Positions 45,300 through 55,067 of a DNA stretch of 64,000 nucleotides are shown here, piece after piece. This stretch comes from Mycobacterium sp. 852013-50091_SCH5140682 (GTDB lineage Bacteria > Actinomycetota > Actinomycetes > Mycobacteriales > Mycobacteriaceae), in contig NZ_LZTB01000018.1 in the NCBI RefSeq assembly GCF_001665685.1, forward strand, positions 110,433-174,432. The letters run 5' to 3'. The translations under genes and the position numbers were made by a program. The stretch's first letter is position 1. Every line of letters starts with the position of its first letter. The notes under the pieces were generated by a model that was not told where the DNA came from, ran no database searches, and saw only the letters and a program-made list of their open reading frames with translations.

Positions 45300-45319
45300 A
45301 TCTGTTTATCTAGACAGAT
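45300..45319. promoter_or_regulatory. ArsR-type operator
   Basis: ATCTGT (45300-45305) and ACAGAT (45314-45319) are an inverted repeat around eight bases, in an A/T-rich patch between the ArsR gene stop and the nicT start (45346). It fits a metal-responsive ArsR/SmtB binding site on the transporter promoter. Confidence 0.65.
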
Positions 45320-45345
45320 GAAAAGGTGAGTTCTACGCTCGGGCG

Positions 45346-46443
45346 ATGAGCGTCGGCACCTTGACCGAGAGCACCACCACCACCACCCGCTTCGACCGCG
45401 CCGACTGGATGTCGATCGCCGCCACAGGCGGATTCGTGGCCCTGCTGCACATCGTCGGCTGGGGTGTACTCGTGGTCGGTGTGGCACCGCAACACATCAC
45501 TCTCGGCTCGGCCGGGGTGTTCGGTGTCGGCCTCGGTGTCACCGCGTACCTGCTCGGCGTCCGGCACGCCTTCGACGCCGACCACATCGCCGTCATCGAC
45601 AACACCACCCGCAAACTGGTCGGGGAGGGCACCCGGTCGCTGTCGGCGGGTTTCTGGTTCTCACTTGGGCATTCGAGTGTGGTGTTCGGCCTGGCGTTGC
45701 TGCTGGCGCTGGGCGTGCGGGCACTGGTCGGCCCGGTGCAGGACGAGGGCTCGCCGATGCTGCAGACCCTTGGTCTGATCGGCTCACTGGTCGCCGGAAC
45801 GTTCCTGATCCTGATCGGGCTGACGAATCTTGTTGCCGCAGTGGGCATCGCCAAGGTGTTCCGGGCAATGCGCACCGGCGAACTCGATGAGGAAGAGCTC
45901 GAACGGCAGCTCAACCGGCGCGGTTTCCTGGCCCGCCTGCTGGGCCGCGTGATGGGGCGGGTGAACAAGCCGTGGCATCTGTACCTGGTCGGCTTCCTGA
46001 TGGGGCTGGGTTTCGACACGGCCAGCCAGGTGGCGTTGTTGGTGCTGGCGGCCGGGACGGCGGCATTCACCCTGCCGTGGTACGCGGTGCTGGTGCTGCC
46101 GGTGCTGTTCGCCGCGGGCATGAGCCTGTTCGACACCCTTGACGGCATCTTCATGACACGGGCCTACGGCTGGGCGTTTCTGCAGCCGGTCCGCAAGGTG
46201 TACTACAACCTCACGGTCACGGTGCTCTCGGTGATCGTCGCTCTGGTCGTCGGCGTCATCGTGCTGGCCGGACTGCTGGTGGACCGCCTCGGCATCACCT
46301 CGGGTCCGCTCGCGCTGATCGGGTCGGCCGACCTGGAATTCGCGGGCTTCGCCATCGTCGGCATCTTCGTGGTGAGTTGGATTGCCGCCCTGGCGATCTG
46401 GCGGTTCGGCCGCATCGAGGAACGCTGGAGCACCCAGACCTAG
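45346..46443 (+). CDS. nicT: NiCoT-family nickel/cobalt transporter
   Basis: A 365-residue integral membrane permease of the HoxN/NixA (NiCoT) family. Diagnostic signatures: LGVRHAFDADHIAVIDNTTRK (R-H-A-F-D-A-D-H, the metal-recognition motif of TM2) and FSLGHSSVVFGLALLLALG, with a further LGFDTASQVALLVL. About eight TM helices are expected. It imports Ni2+ and/or Co2+, and cobalt would feed the cobalamin genes on its right. The His-x4-Asp-His pattern is intact. Its stop overlaps the convergent mtr gene by four bases. Confidence 0.93.
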   Translation: MSVGTLTESTTTTTRFDRADWMSIAATGGFVALLHIVGWGVLVVGVAPQHITLGSAGVFGVGLGVTAYLLGVRHAFDADHIAVIDNTTRKLVGEGTRSLSAGFWFSLGHSSVVFGLALLLALGVRALVGPVQDEGSPMLQTLGLIGSLVAGTFLILIGLTNLVAAVGIAKVFRAMRTGELDEEELERQLNRRGFLARLLGRVMGRVNKPWHLYLVGFLMGLGFDTASQVALLVLAAGTAAFTLPWYAVLVLPVLFAAGMSLFDTLDGIFMTRAYGWAFLQPVRKVYYNLTVTVLSVIVALVVGVIVLAGLLVDRLGITSGPLALIGSADLEFAGFAIVGIFVVSWIAALAIWRFGRIEERWSTQT

Positions 46444-47825
46444 TCGGCGAGTCCCAGCAGCGCGTTCTCGATCACCTCGGGTAGGGCCGGGTGGATCCAG
46501 TACTGCCCGTGGGCCACGTCGCGGGCGGTCTGGCCGAAGCTCATCGCCTGGATCAGGGGCTGGATGATCGACGACGCCTGGTAGCCCATGATGTGTGCGC
46601 CCAGGATTCGGCCGGTGCCGCGTTCGCCGATCAGCTTCGCGATGCCGGTGGTGTCCTCCATCGCCCAGCCGTAGGCGGTGTCGCCGTAGTTCTGCACCTT
46701 GATCACGATGTCGTGGCAGGCTTCCCGGGCTTCGGCCTCGGTCAGGCCGACGGTGGCGATCTGCGGTTCGGTGAACACCGCCGACGGCACGAACCGGTGG
46801 TCGGAGGCCACCAGCGTGGCGGTGTCGTCCCAGTCGCGCAGCAGGTTCTCCTTGACCACTCGGGCCTCGTGATTGGCGACGTGCTTGAGCTGGTATTCCG
46901 ACGACACGTCGCCGAGCGCGTAAATGCCATGCGCCGTAGTGCGCTGATACTCGTCGACCACCACCCGGCCGTCGTCGTCGACCTCGACCCCGGCCAGCTC
47001 GCAGTCGAGCCCGTCTGTGCTGGGCACTCGGCCGGTGGCGACCAACAACATGTCGGCGGGCAGGGTTTCGCCGTCGTCGAATTCCAGAACGATGGTCTCC
47101 CCATCCTGATGGGAACCGACCACGTTCTCGTGCGTTCGCACGTCCCACTTCGCCGCGGCCAGCTCGCTGAACCGGTGGCAGATGGTCTCGTCGGTGTGGG
47201 TCAGCAGCCCCGCACCGCGCACGACGATGGTGATCCGCACGCCCAACGCCGAGAAGATGTGCGCGAATTCAGCGGCCACGAACCCGCCGCCGACGATCAC
47301 GAGATGTTCGGGCAGCGCCGGGATCCGCATGATGTCGTCGCTGGTGTAGTACGTGACGCCGCACTGCGCGATGGCCGGCGGGATGAACGTGCGTGAACCG
47401 GCGGCGATCACCACCCGATCGCTGCTGAACTCCTCCCCGTCCTCGGTGCGCAGGGTGTAACGACCGTCGGGCAGCTTCGGGCCGAACCGCGTGTGGCTCG
47501 CGTACACCGTGATGTTCTCGGCGGAGCGGCGATAGTCCTCGCCACCGGCCGCGATCGGATCGATGCGGCCGAACACCCGGGACACGATCTCTGGCCAGCG
47601 CACCTTGTCGATGTGGGAATCGATGCCGTACTTCGCGCTGTCGCGGATCGTGTGGGCGACCTCGGCGGCGTAGACGAACATCTTGGTGGGGATGCAGCCC
47701 ACGTTGAGACACGTGCCGCCGAAAGTGCCCTGCTCACAGATCGCGACCTTCTTGCCGGCATAGCGCTCGTCGAGAACGCTGTTGCCCGATCCGGTGCCGA
47801 TGATCGTCAGATCGTAGTGTTTCAC
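46440..47825 (-). CDS. mtr: Mycothione reductase
   Basis: A 461-residue flavoprotein of the pyridine-nucleotide disulfide reductase family that reduces mycothione to mycothiol with NADPH. It begins with GTG 47825, encoding M-K-H-Y-D-L-T-I-I-G-T-G-S-G. GTCLNVGCIPTKMF carries the redox-active Cys pair, VIVGGGFVAAEFAHIF the NADPH fold, IYALGDVSS the FAD-binding segment, and HPALPEVIENAL the C-terminal catalytic His. The length matches the M. tuberculosis enzyme. A much longer upstream frame is a shadow of the hydrolase gene. It starts eight bases after the hydrolase stop on the same strand. Confidence 0.94.
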   Translation of the reverse strand: MKHYDLTIIGTGSGNSVLDERYAGKKVAICEQGTFGGTCLNVGCIPTKMFVYAAEVAHTIRDSAKYGIDSHIDKVRWPEIVSRVFGRIDPIAAGGEDYRRSAENITVYASHTRFGPKLPDGRYTLRTEDGEEFSSDRVVIAAGSRTFIPPAIAQCGVTYYTSDDIMRIPALPEHLVIVGGGFVAAEFAHIFSALGVRITIVVRGAGLLTHTDETICHRFSELAAAKWDVRTHENVVGSHQDGETIVLEFDDGETLPADMLLVATGRVPSTDGLDCELAGVEVDDDGRVVVDEYQRTTAHGIYALGDVSSEYQLKHVANHEARVVKENLLRDWDDTATLVASDHRFVPSAVFTEPQIATVGLTEAEAREACHDIVIKVQNYGDTAYGWAMEDTTGIAKLIGERGTGRILGAHIMGYQASSIIQPLIQAMSFGQTARDVAHGQYWIHPALPEVIENALLGLAD

Positions 47826-47833
47826 GTGAGCCT

Positions 47834-48853
47834 CTATCCGGAAGGTGTTGTGCTGGAGTTCAATTGCGAACTCAGGTAGCCGTCCAGCCACCCGTTGAGT
47901 TCGCGGTATGCCGCCGCGCGCGGTTCGGCCAGCGACAGGAAGACGTCGTGTTTGGCGTCGACGATCGGGACGATGGTGCTGCGATTGCCCACGCAGCCGG
48001 CCCAGCGCGCGATTTGACCGACGTCGAGTACCGCGTCGCCGCGCTGGATGGCCGCGGGATCGGGGGTTTCGGCGACGCTGTGGTCCGAGCGCAGGATCAG
48101 GTTGGGTACGCCGACGTCCAGGCCGCGATGCAACCGGGCCTGCCCGCGCCGGATCGCGTTGATCCACCCGATCGTGATGGGGAAGCCGCCCAACGGCTTC
48201 CAGTCGAGGTTGTAGTCGAACTCACCGCCGTACTCGCGGTGCAGGCTGGTGCCGTAGCCACCCTCGGTGGGCTTGCGGACCACGCTGAGCTTGCGCACCC
48301 GGGCCAGTGCGATCAGTGCGGCCGACGTGGGGGCGGTCCGGAGTATCGCCGGGCCGTGCAGATCCAGGAACGGGCTGTTGAGGATGAGGCCGCCCACGTT
48401 GTGCGTGGTCAGCCCGCCGCGTTGGCGCAACCGGTCGGCGAACAGCGTGACGATCAGGCCGCCCGCCGAATGGCCGGACAGGCAGACCCGGGCCCCATCC
48501 GTGTCGGCGGCGACGATCTGCAACGCGCGGATCAGTTCGGTGTCGTAGTTGGCCAGGTCGGTGGTGAAGTGTGGCGTCTGGCCACCACGGCGGGACCGGC
48601 CGCACTTGTGCAGATCGATCGCGTAGAACGCGAACCCGCGCTGCGCGAAGCGGTCGGCGAGTTCGGTGTGGAAGAAGTAGTCGGTGTAGCCGTGCAGAGC
48701 CAGCACCGCATGCTCGGCGGGACCGCCGTCACCGCGGCGCACCAGAGTGGCGACCAGATCGCCCTCGCCGTCGGGATCCGGGCCGAGCGTGATGGTCTGT
48801 TGCCAGAAGCCGGGTAGCACATCCGGCACCCAGGCGGGTTCCCGTGACGTCAC
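47834..48853 (-). CDS. Alpha/beta hydrolase (monoacylglycerol-lipase-like)
   Basis: A 339-residue serine hydrolase. [37 protein letters not shown] is the oxyanion strand and beta4 region, and [16 protein letters not shown] carries the nucleophile Ser in G-x-S-x-G. The catalytic His is likely in [11 protein letters not shown]. It resembles the Rv2854-type protein in the conserved block. The substrate is probably a lipid ester. GTG 48853 starts the frame. It is the first gene of a leftward two-gene unit with mtr. Confidence 0.85.
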   Translation of the reverse strand: MTSREPAWVPDVLPGFWQQTITLGPDPDGEGDLVATLVRRGDGGPAEHAVLALHGYTDYFFHTELADRFAQRGFAFYAIDLHKCGRSRRGGQTPHFTTDLANYDTELIRALQIVAADTDGARVCLSGHSAGGLIVTLFADRLRQRGGLTTHNVGGLILNSPFLDLHGPAILRTAPTSAALIALARVRKLSVVRKPTEGGYGTSLHREYGGEFDYNLDWKPLGGFPITIGWINAIRRGQARLHRGLDVGVPNLILRSDHSVAETPDPAAIQRGDAVLDVGQIARWAGCVGNRSTIVPIVDAKHDVFLSLAEPRAAAYRELNGWLDGYLSSQLNSSTTPSG

Positions 48854-48964
48854 AGGTTCACCCTAACCGGCGGTTGCGGTCACCCGGGTGACCAACAGCA
48901 CTGGTACGCCCGCTCACCGGCCGACGGGGCCACGATAATCTTGGCAGAAGGACAGCCGTCGACG

Positions 48965-50503
48965 ATGACGGGCGCTGCGAACGAAGGACGTGCGATTCAG
49001 GTGTCTGACGCAAAGGTAGCTGGGACTGAGAAAACCGACGTCGTCCTGGTGGGTGCGGGGATCATGAGCGCCACGCTGGGTGCGCTGATCCGCCTGCTGG
49101 AGCCGGACTGGTCCATCACCCTCGTCGAGCGCCTGGACGCTGCCGCCGCCGAGAGCAGCGATCCGTGGAACAACGCGGGCACCGGGCATTCGGCGCTGTG
49201 TGAGCTGAACTACACCCCGGAGAGCACCGGCGGCACCATCGACATCAGCAAGGCCGTCACCGTCAACGAACAGTTCCAGGTCTCGCGGCAGTTCTGGGCC
49301 TACGCCGCCGAGAACGGCGTGCTGACCGACGTCCGCAGCTTCCTCAACCCGGTTCCGCACGTCAGCTTCGTCCACGGGGCCGAAAACGTCGGCTACCTCA
49401 AGCGCCGCTACGACGCCTTGGTCGGCAATCCGCTGTTCGCAACGATGGAGTTCATCGACGACAAGGACGAGTTCACCCGACGGCTGCCGTTCATGGCCAA
49501 GGGTCGCGACTTCTCCGATCCGGTCGCACTCAACTGGACGCAGGCCGGCACCGACGTCGACTTCGGCTCGCTGTCGCGTCAGCTCATCGGATATACCGCC
49601 CAGCGCGGCATGGACACGCTGTTCGGCCACGAGGTCGAGAACCTGCGCAAGGAATCCGACGGCAGCTGGACGCTCAAGGTGACCAACCGCCGCACCGGCC
49701 TCAAGCGCAAGATCAACGCCAAGTTCGTGTTCGTCGGCGCAGGCGGTGGGGCGCTGCCGTTGCTGCAGAAGGCCGGCATCCCGGAGGCCAAGGGCTTCGG
49801 CGGGTTCCCGGTCGGTGGAGCATTCCTGCGGACCAACAACCAGGAGCTCACCGCCGGACATCGGGCCAAGGTGTACGGGTTGCCGCCGCTGGGTGCCCCG
49901 CCGATGTCGGTGCCGCACCTGGACACCCGCGTGATCAAAGGCAAGCAGTGGCTGCTGTTCGGCCCGTTCGCCGGATGGTCGCCCAAGTTCCTCAAGCAGG
50001 GCAAGGTCACGGATCTGCCGTTCTCGGTCAAGCCCGACAACATCATGTCGATGCTCGGCGTCGGGCTCACCGAGATGGGTCTGGTCAACTACCTCGTCGG
50101 CCAGCTGTTGCTCAGCGAGGCCGACCGGGTCGACACGTTGCGTGAATTCGCCCCCAGCGCAGTCGATTCCGATTGGGAGCTGGATGTCGCGGGGCAGCGC
50201 GTGCAGGTCATCCGGCGCAAGGGCGCAGGCGGTGTGCTGGAGTTCGGCACCACGGTGCTCTCGGCGGCCGACGGCAGCATCGCCGGGTTGCTCGGCGCAT
50301 CGCCCGGCGCGTCCACCGCGGTGCCTGCCATGCTCGATGTGCTCGAGCGGTGCTTCGCCGACCGGTACGCGGGCTGGACACCCAAGCTCAAGGAGATGGT
50401 CCCGTCGTTGGGCACCAAGCTGTCCAACGAACCCAAGCTCTATGAGGAGGTGTGGGCATGGGGCACCCGGGCATTGAAGCTCGACGCCCCGGCCGGCGTG
50501 TGA
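48965..50503 (+). CDS. mqo: Malate:quinone oxidoreductase
   Basis: A 512-residue FAD enzyme that oxidises malate to oxaloacetate and passes electrons to the quinone pool at the membrane. [28 protein letters not shown] is the FAD-binding N-terminus. [18 protein letters not shown] and PHVSFVHG are the conserved Mqo segments. ATG 48965 is used; GTG 49001 (before [12 protein letters not shown]), with GAAGGA upstream, is a real alternative because family members usually start close to the Rossmann motif. The gene has its own upstream gap and reads rightward into the cobalamin genes. Confidence 0.93.
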   Translation: MTGAANEGRAIQVSDAKVAGTEKTDVVLVGAGIMSATLGALIRLLEPDWSITLVERLDAAAAESSDPWNNAGTGHSALCELNYTPESTGGTIDISKAVTVNEQFQVSRQFWAYAAENGVLTDVRSFLNPVPHVSFVHGAENVGYLKRRYDALVGNPLFATMEFIDDKDEFTRRLPFMAKGRDFSDPVALNWTQAGTDVDFGSLSRQLIGYTAQRGMDTLFGHEVENLRKESDGSWTLKVTNRRTGLKRKINAKFVFVGAGGGALPLLQKAGIPEAKGFGGFPVGGAFLRTNNQELTAGHRAKVYGLPPLGAPPMSVPHLDTRVIKGKQWLLFGPFAGWSPKFLKQGKVTDLPFSVKPDNIMSMLGVGLTEMGLVNYLVGQLLLSEADRVDTLREFAPSAVDSDWELDVAGQRVQVIRRKGAGGVLEFGTTVLSAADGSIAGLLGASPGASTAVPAMLDVLERCFADRYAGWTPKLKEMVPSLGTKLSNEPKLYEEVWAWGTRALKLDAPAGV

Positions 50504-50516
50504 CGGCGGCGGGCAT

Positions 50517-51002
50517 ATGACGGTCGCGCCGCGCCGTAGTTGGGCCAAAGATCTCGACGCCGCAACGCTTTACGAGTTGCTCAAGCTGCGCATCGAGGTG
50601 TTCGTGGTCGAGCAGGCCTGTCCGTATCCGGAGCTGGACGGTCGTGATCTGCTGGCCGAGACCCGGCACTTCTGGCTCGAAGGGCCCGACGGTGAGGTGA
50701 TCTCCACGCTGCGGCTGATGGAGGAACATCCCGGCGGGGAGAAGGCTTTTCGCATCGGCCGCGTGTGCACCAAACGTGACGCGCGCGGTCAGGGCCACAC
50801 CACCCGCTTGATGCAGGCCGCGTTGGCCGAGGTCGGCGACTACCCGTGCCACATCGACGCGCAGACCTATCTCGAGGACATGTACTCGCGGCACGGGTTC
50901 ATGCGGGACGGTGACGAATATCTCGACGACGGCATCCCACACGTGCCGATGGTGCGCCCCGGAGCGCGAACCGACGAACGCTCACGCGAGGAGCCGATGT
51001 GA
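50517..51002 (+). CDS. GNAT acetyltransferase, ElaA-like
   Basis: A 161-residue GNAT of the ElaA type. [27 protein letters not shown] is the ElaA signature; [25 protein letters not shown] is the acetyl-CoA loop (Q/R-x-x-G-x-G/H). [24 protein letters not shown] closes the fold. The substrate is unknown. It has ATG 50517, 13 bases after mqo, and its stop overlaps the next start as GTGA. It corresponds to Rv2851c in the conserved block. Confidence 0.88.
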   Translation: MTVAPRRSWAKDLDAATLYELLKLRIEVFVVEQACPYPELDGRDLLAETRHFWLEGPDGEVISTLRLMEEHPGGEKAFRIGRVCTKRDARGQGHTTRLMQAALAEVGDYPCHIDAQTYLEDMYSRHGFMRDGDEYLDDGIPHVPMVRPGARTDERSREEPM

Positions 51003-52924
51003 CGATCCGCGAACGTTTGCGCGAGGAGCCGGCCTCCTACGCCTACCCGTTCAGCGCGATCGTCGGGCAGGACCGATTGCGGCTGGCCCTGGTCCTGTGC
51101 GCCGTGCGGCCCGAGATCGGCGGCGTCTTGATCCGCGGCGAGAAAGGCACGGCCAAGTCGACCGCGGTGCGGGCGTTGGCGGCGGTGTTGGCCGCGGTCG
51201 ACGACGATGCGCGGCTGGTCGAACTGCCGATCGGTGCGACCGAGGACCGCGTGGTCGGCTCGTTGGATCTGCAGAAGGTGCTGCGTGACGGCGAGCATGC
51301 GTTTTCGCCCGGCCTGCTGGCGCGCGCGCACGGCGGGGTGCTCTACGTCGACGAGGTCAACCTGCTGCACGACCATCTGGTCGACGTGCTGCTCGACGCC
51401 GCCGCGATGGGTCGGGTGCACGTCGAGCGCGACGGCATATCGCACTCGCACGAGGCCCGGTTCGTGCTGATCGGCACGATGAACCCCGAGGAGGGGGAGC
51501 TGCGGCCGCAGCTGCTCGACCGGTTCGGGCTGACCGTCGATGTCGCGGCCTCACGTGAGGTCGACGTACGGGTCGAGGTGATCCGGGCCAGGATGGAATT
51601 CGAGGCCGACCCTGAGGGTTTTGTGCGCCGCTACGCCGACGCCGATGCCGAGGTGTCCCGGCGGATCGCCAAGGCGCGGGCCGCGATCAGCTCAGTAGTG
51701 CTGCCCAACAACGAGTTACGGCGTATCGCCGCCCTGTGTGCGGCCTTCGACGTCGACGGCATGCGCGCGGATCTGGTGGTGGCGCGTACCGCGGTCGCGC
51801 ACGCCGCGTGGCGGGCGGCCTCCACCGCCGGGGCGAGCGACGCGACGGGACAACTCACGGTCGAGGAAGAAGACATCCGGGTGGCCGCCGAGCTGGCGCT
51901 GCCGCACCGTCGGCGCCGCGACCCGTTCGACGATCCCGGGCTGGACCCCGAGCGCCTGGACGAGGCCATGGACCAGGCGGCAGAAGCGGCGGCCGAGCCG
52001 AACGCGGATAACGATCCCGAGTTCGACCCCGACCCGCCCGGCGGTGGCGGCCAAGCCAGCTCCCCTCCGGAAAGCCAAGGATCCCAAGGTAATTCGAAGG
52101 CCACGCCGAACCGTCCCAGTGCGCCTCCCGCGGCGGTGTTTCGCACGAAGGCGCTGGTGGTGCCGGGTGTCGGTGAGGGCGCGCCGGGCCGGCGCTCTCG
52201 CGCACGCAACCGCACCGGCACGCCCATCGCGGCCACCGCCGAATCCGGTGCGGGGCACGGTCTGCACGTGTTCGGCACGCTGCTGGCCACTGCAGGCCGC
52301 CAGACCCAGCCGGGCCGGCCCCGCCCCGCGCCCGACGACGTCCGGCGTGCGATTCGCGAAGGCCGGGAAGGCAATCTGGTGATCTTCGTCGTCGACGCAT
52401 CCGGGTCGATGGCCGCGCGTGACCGCATGTCGGCGGTCGGCGGCGCCACGCTGTCGCTGCTGCGCGATGCCTATCAGCGCCGGGACAAGGTCGCGGTGAT
52501 CACGTTCCGGCAGCAGGATGCGCGGGTGCTGCTGCCTCCGACGTCCTCGGTGCACATCGCCAGCAGGCGGTTGGCGCGGTTCGACACCGGCGGGAAAACC
52601 CCACTGGCGCAAGGCTTGTTGGCTGCCCGCGATGTGGTGGTGCGGGAGCGCGCCCGGGACCGGGCGCGCCGTCCGCTGGTCGTGCTGCTCACCGACGGGC
52701 GGGCCACCGGCGGCCCCGACCCGCTGGGCCGTACCCGCGCGGCCGCGGCCCTGCTGGTCGCCGAAGGAGCCGCGGCTGTTGTCGTCGATTGTGAAACGTC
52801 TTTTGTGCGGCTGGGTTTGGCGGAGCAACTGGCCCAACAGCTCGGTGCCCCGGCAGTGCGCTTGGAGCATCTGCACGCCGACAGTCTGACCCGGCTGGTC
52901 ACGGCGCGGGCCGACGCCGCTTAG
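50999..52924 (+). CDS. Fused ChlI/ChlD-type AAA+ chelatase subunit with VWA domain
   Basis: A 641-residue fusion of magnesium-chelatase I and D subunit domains. Residues ~10-350 are an AAA+ ATPase: [17 protein letters not shown] is Walker [24 protein letters not shown] is Walker B, and [21 protein letters not shown] is sensor 1. After an acidic Pro/Gly-rich linker comes a VWA domain with MIDAS residues in [13 protein letters not shown] and [12 protein letters not shown]. In this cobalamin gene neighbourhood (Rv2850c position) it may support cobalt insertion. No CobN-like subunit is in the window. GTG 50999 overlaps the upstream stop. Confidence 0.9.
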   Translation: MTIRERLREEPASYAYPFSAIVGQDRLRLALVLCAVRPEIGGVLIRGEKGTAKSTAVRALAAVLAAVDDDARLVELPIGATEDRVVGSLDLQKVLRDGEHAFSPGLLARAHGGVLYVDEVNLLHDHLVDVLLDAAAMGRVHVERDGISHSHEARFVLIGTMNPEEGELRPQLLDRFGLTVDVAASREVDVRVEVIRARMEFEADPEGFVRRYADADAEVSRRIAKARAAISSVVLPNNELRRIAALCAAFDVDGMRADLVVARTAVAHAAWRAASTAGASDATGQLTVEEEDIRVAAELALPHRRRRDPFDDPGLDPERLDEAMDQAAEAAAEPNADNDPEFDPDPPGGGGQASSPPESQGSQGNSKATPNRPSAPPAAVFRTKALVVPGVGEGAPGRRSRARNRTGTPIAATAESGAGHGLHVFGTLLATAGRQTQPGRPRPAPDDVRRAIREGREGNLVIFVVDASGSMAARDRMSAVGGATLSLLRDAYQRRDKVAVITFRQQDARVLLPPTSSVHIASRRLARFDTGGKTPLAQGLLAARDVVVRERARDRARRPLVVLLTDGRATGGPDPLGRTRAAAALLVAEGAAAVVVDCETSFVRLGLAEQLAQQLGAPAVRLEHLHADSLTRLVTARADAA

Positions 52925-52944
52925 CGCGAAAGAGAGGACCAGCC

Positions 52945-53559
52945 ATGCCACAGGGCCAGCCGCTGACCGTTCCCGACGACGGGCTGACCACCAAAGCCCG
53001 GCGCAATGCGCCGCTGCTGGCCGTGCACACCGGGCCGGGCAAGGGCAAATCCACCGCCGCGTTCGGCATGGCCCTGCGAGCCTGGAATCAGGGTTTCCGG
53101 GTCGCGGTGTTCCAGTTCGTCAAGAGCGCGAAGTGGAAGGTGGGGGAGGAGGCCGTGTTTCGTGAGCTCGGCCGACTGCACGACGAGCATGGCACCGGCG
53201 GGCCGGTGGAATGGCACAAGATGGGTTCGGGATGGTCGTGGACCCGCAAGCACGGGTCTGACGTCGACCACGCCGCCGCGGCCGCCGACGGATGGGCGGA
53301 GATCACCCGTCGGCTCGCCGCCGAGCAGCACGACTTCTATGTGCTCGACGAGTTCACCTATCCGCTGAAGTGGGGGTGGGTGGACGTGGCCGATGTCGTC
53401 GCGACGCTCACTGCGCGTCCCGGCACGCAGCATGTGGTGATCACCGGTCGCGACGCGCCGCAGGACCTGATCGACGCCGCCGACCTGGTGACCCAGATGA
53501 CCAAGATCAAGCACCCGATGGATGTCGGCCGCAAGGGGCAGAAGGGCATCGAGTGGTGA
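52945..53559 (+). CDS. cobO: Corrinoid adenosyltransferase CobO
   Basis: A 204-residue CobA/CobO-type enzyme that transfers the adenosyl group of ATP to cob(I)yrinate. HTGPGKGKSTAAFGMALRA contains the P-loop. GSGWSWTRKHGSDVDHA and LDEFTYPLKWGWVDVADV hold the substrate/ATP-site residues. The N-terminal tail PQGQPLTVPDDGLTTKARRN is normal. ATG 52945 has AAGAGAGGA upstream. It lies between the chelatase and cobB and probably shares their transcript, though a palindrome at 53581-53638 follows it. Confidence 0.94.
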   Translation: MPQGQPLTVPDDGLTTKARRNAPLLAVHTGPGKGKSTAAFGMALRAWNQGFRVAVFQFVKSAKWKVGEEAVFRELGRLHDEHGTGGPVEWHKMGSGWSWTRKHGSDVDHAAAAADGWAEITRRLAAEQHDFYVLDEFTYPLKWGWVDVADVVATLTARPGTQHVVITGRDAPQDLIDAADLVTQMTKIKHPMDVGRKGQKGIEW

Positions 53560-53580
53560 CCGTGGCCCACCTTTCTTGCG

Positions 53581-53638
53581 CGAGCAGTCACTCAGGTACC
53601 CCGACACGCCGGTTTTCGGGTACCTATGTGTCTGCTCG
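53581..53638. terminator. 21-bp palindromic element between cobO and cobB
   Basis: The arm 53581-53601 pairs with 53618-53638 at 18 of 21 positions around a 16-nt loop. The ends are CGAGCAG...CTGCTCG, and an inner AGGTACCC/GGGTACCT is perfect. It shares its end sequence with the hairpin at 4738-4794. Inside an operon it may attenuate transcription or be a mobile/REP-like element. Confidence 0.6.
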
Positions 53639-53647
53639 GCCGGGAAA

Positions 53648-55015
53648 GTGACCACCACCCCGGCGGTGGTGGTCGCCGCACCCGCATCGGGCAGCGGGAA
53701 GACCACGGTGGCAACGGGTCTGATCGGGGCACTGCGCCGGGCCGGAAACACCGTGGCGCCGTTCAAGGTCGGCCCCGATTTCATCGACCCCGGCTACCAC
53801 GCGCTGGCCGCAGGCAGGCCGGGGCGCAACCTCGATCCCGTGCTGGTCGGCAACGACCTGATCGGCCCGCTGTACCGGCACGGCAGCTCCGGCGCTGACA
53901 TCGCCGTCGTCGAGGGCGTGATGGGCCTGTTCGACGGGCGCATCGACGACCGGATGCACGGCACACCGCGGGGCTCCACGGCACAGGTCGCCGGGCTGCT
54001 GGGCGCTCCCGTGGTGCTGGTGGTCGACGCGCGTGGGCAGAGCCACAGCGTCGCAGCGCTGCTGCACGGCTTTGCGACGTTCGACCCCGATGTGCACATC
54101 GCGGGGGTGATCCTCAACCGGGTCGGCTCGCCCCGGCATGAGGAGGTGCTGCGGCAGGCCTGTGAGCACGCCGGCGTCCCGGTTTTCGGGGCGATCCCGC
54201 GCGACGACGAACTCGCTGTTCCCTCAAGGCATCTGGGCCTGGTCACGGCGGTCGAGCATGGCAGGCGGGCGGCCGCTGCGGTGGCCGCGATGACCGCCCT
54301 GGTGGCGCGCCACGTCGACCTGGCGGCGGTGCAGGCGGCCGCGGCCGCCCACGTGGCGGCCCAGCCGTGGTCCCCGGACGGCGCCGGTTCGGTGGCCGAG
54401 ACCACGGTCGCGCTGGCGGCGGGCAAGGCGTTCAGCTTCGGCTACACCGAGCACGGTGAACTGCTGCGCGCGGCGGGTGCGGTGGTGGCGGAATTCGACC
54501 CGCTGATCGATCCGTTGCCGGCGGGCACCGACGCGCTCGTGCTACCGGGCGGTTTCCCCGAGCAGTTCACCGCCGAGTTGTCGGCCAACGATGTTGTGCG
54601 CGAGCAGATCCGCGCTCTCGCCCGCCGCGGCGCACCGGTGCATGCCGAATGCGCGGGCCTGACCTATCTGCTCGACGATCTCGACGGGGCACCGATGTGC
54701 GGGGTGCTGCCCGGCTCGGCGCGGTTCACCGAACGACTGACGCTCGGGTACCGGGACGCCGTCGCGGTGGTCGACTCCTCGCTGCACGTCGCGGGGGACC
54801 GGGTCACCGGGCACGAATTCCACCGCACCGCAGTCACTTTCGCTGACAAGCAGGATCCGGCGTGGGCGTTCACCGACGCGCAGCGCCGTCCCGTCACCGA
54901 CGGTGCGGTACGAGGCGGGGTACATGCGGGCTACCTGCACACCCACCCTGCCGCCCACCCGCAGGCCATCACCCGGTTCGTGGTGGCGGCGGCACGCTCT
55001 AAGCTCGGCGGGTGA
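53648..55015 (+). CDS. cobB: Cobyrinate a,c-diamide synthase CobB
   Basis: A 455-residue amidotransferase that amidates the a and c acetates of (hydrogeno)cobyrinate. The N-terminal ATPase domain has VVAAPASGSGKTTVATGLIGAL (P-loop), FKVGPDFIDPGYH and VVEGVMGLFDG. The C-terminal class I GATase has LPGGFPEQF and HAECAGLTYLLDDL, where Cys is the nucleophile, and VTGHEFHRTAV near the end. GTG 53648 begins right after the palindrome region; an upstream frame would have to read through that palindrome and lacks a ribosome site. Confidence 0.93.
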   Translation: MTTTPAVVVAAPASGSGKTTVATGLIGALRRAGNTVAPFKVGPDFIDPGYHALAAGRPGRNLDPVLVGNDLIGPLYRHGSSGADIAVVEGVMGLFDGRIDDRMHGTPRGSTAQVAGLLGAPVVLVVDARGQSHSVAALLHGFATFDPDVHIAGVILNRVGSPRHEEVLRQACEHAGVPVFGAIPRDDELAVPSRHLGLVTAVEHGRRAAAAVAAMTALVARHVDLAAVQAAAAAHVAAQPWSPDGAGSVAETTVALAAGKAFSFGYTEHGELLRAAGAVVAEFDPLIDPLPAGTDALVLPGGFPEQFTAELSANDVVREQIRALARRGAPVHAECAGLTYLLDDLDGAPMCGVLPGSARFTERLTLGYRDAVAVVDSSLHVAGDRVTGHEFHRTAVTFADKQDPAWAFTDAQRRPVTDGAVRGGVHAGYLHTHPAAHPQAITRFVVAAARSKLGG

Positions 55016-55067
55016 TGCGGACGCGAGGAGCAGTTGTGATGGGCGAGCGCGGGCGCGAGGAGGCGAA

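Noticed and set aside
46440..48167. Long upstream extension of mycothione reductase (575 codons)
   Set aside because: The first 114 codons overlap the hydrolase gene in another frame and are Arg-rich; the enzyme normally starts just before the FAD motif at GTG 47825.
48914..50548. 544-codon frame opposite mqo
   Set aside because: Shadow of mqo; no conserved motif and wholly contained in the real gene's complementary strand.
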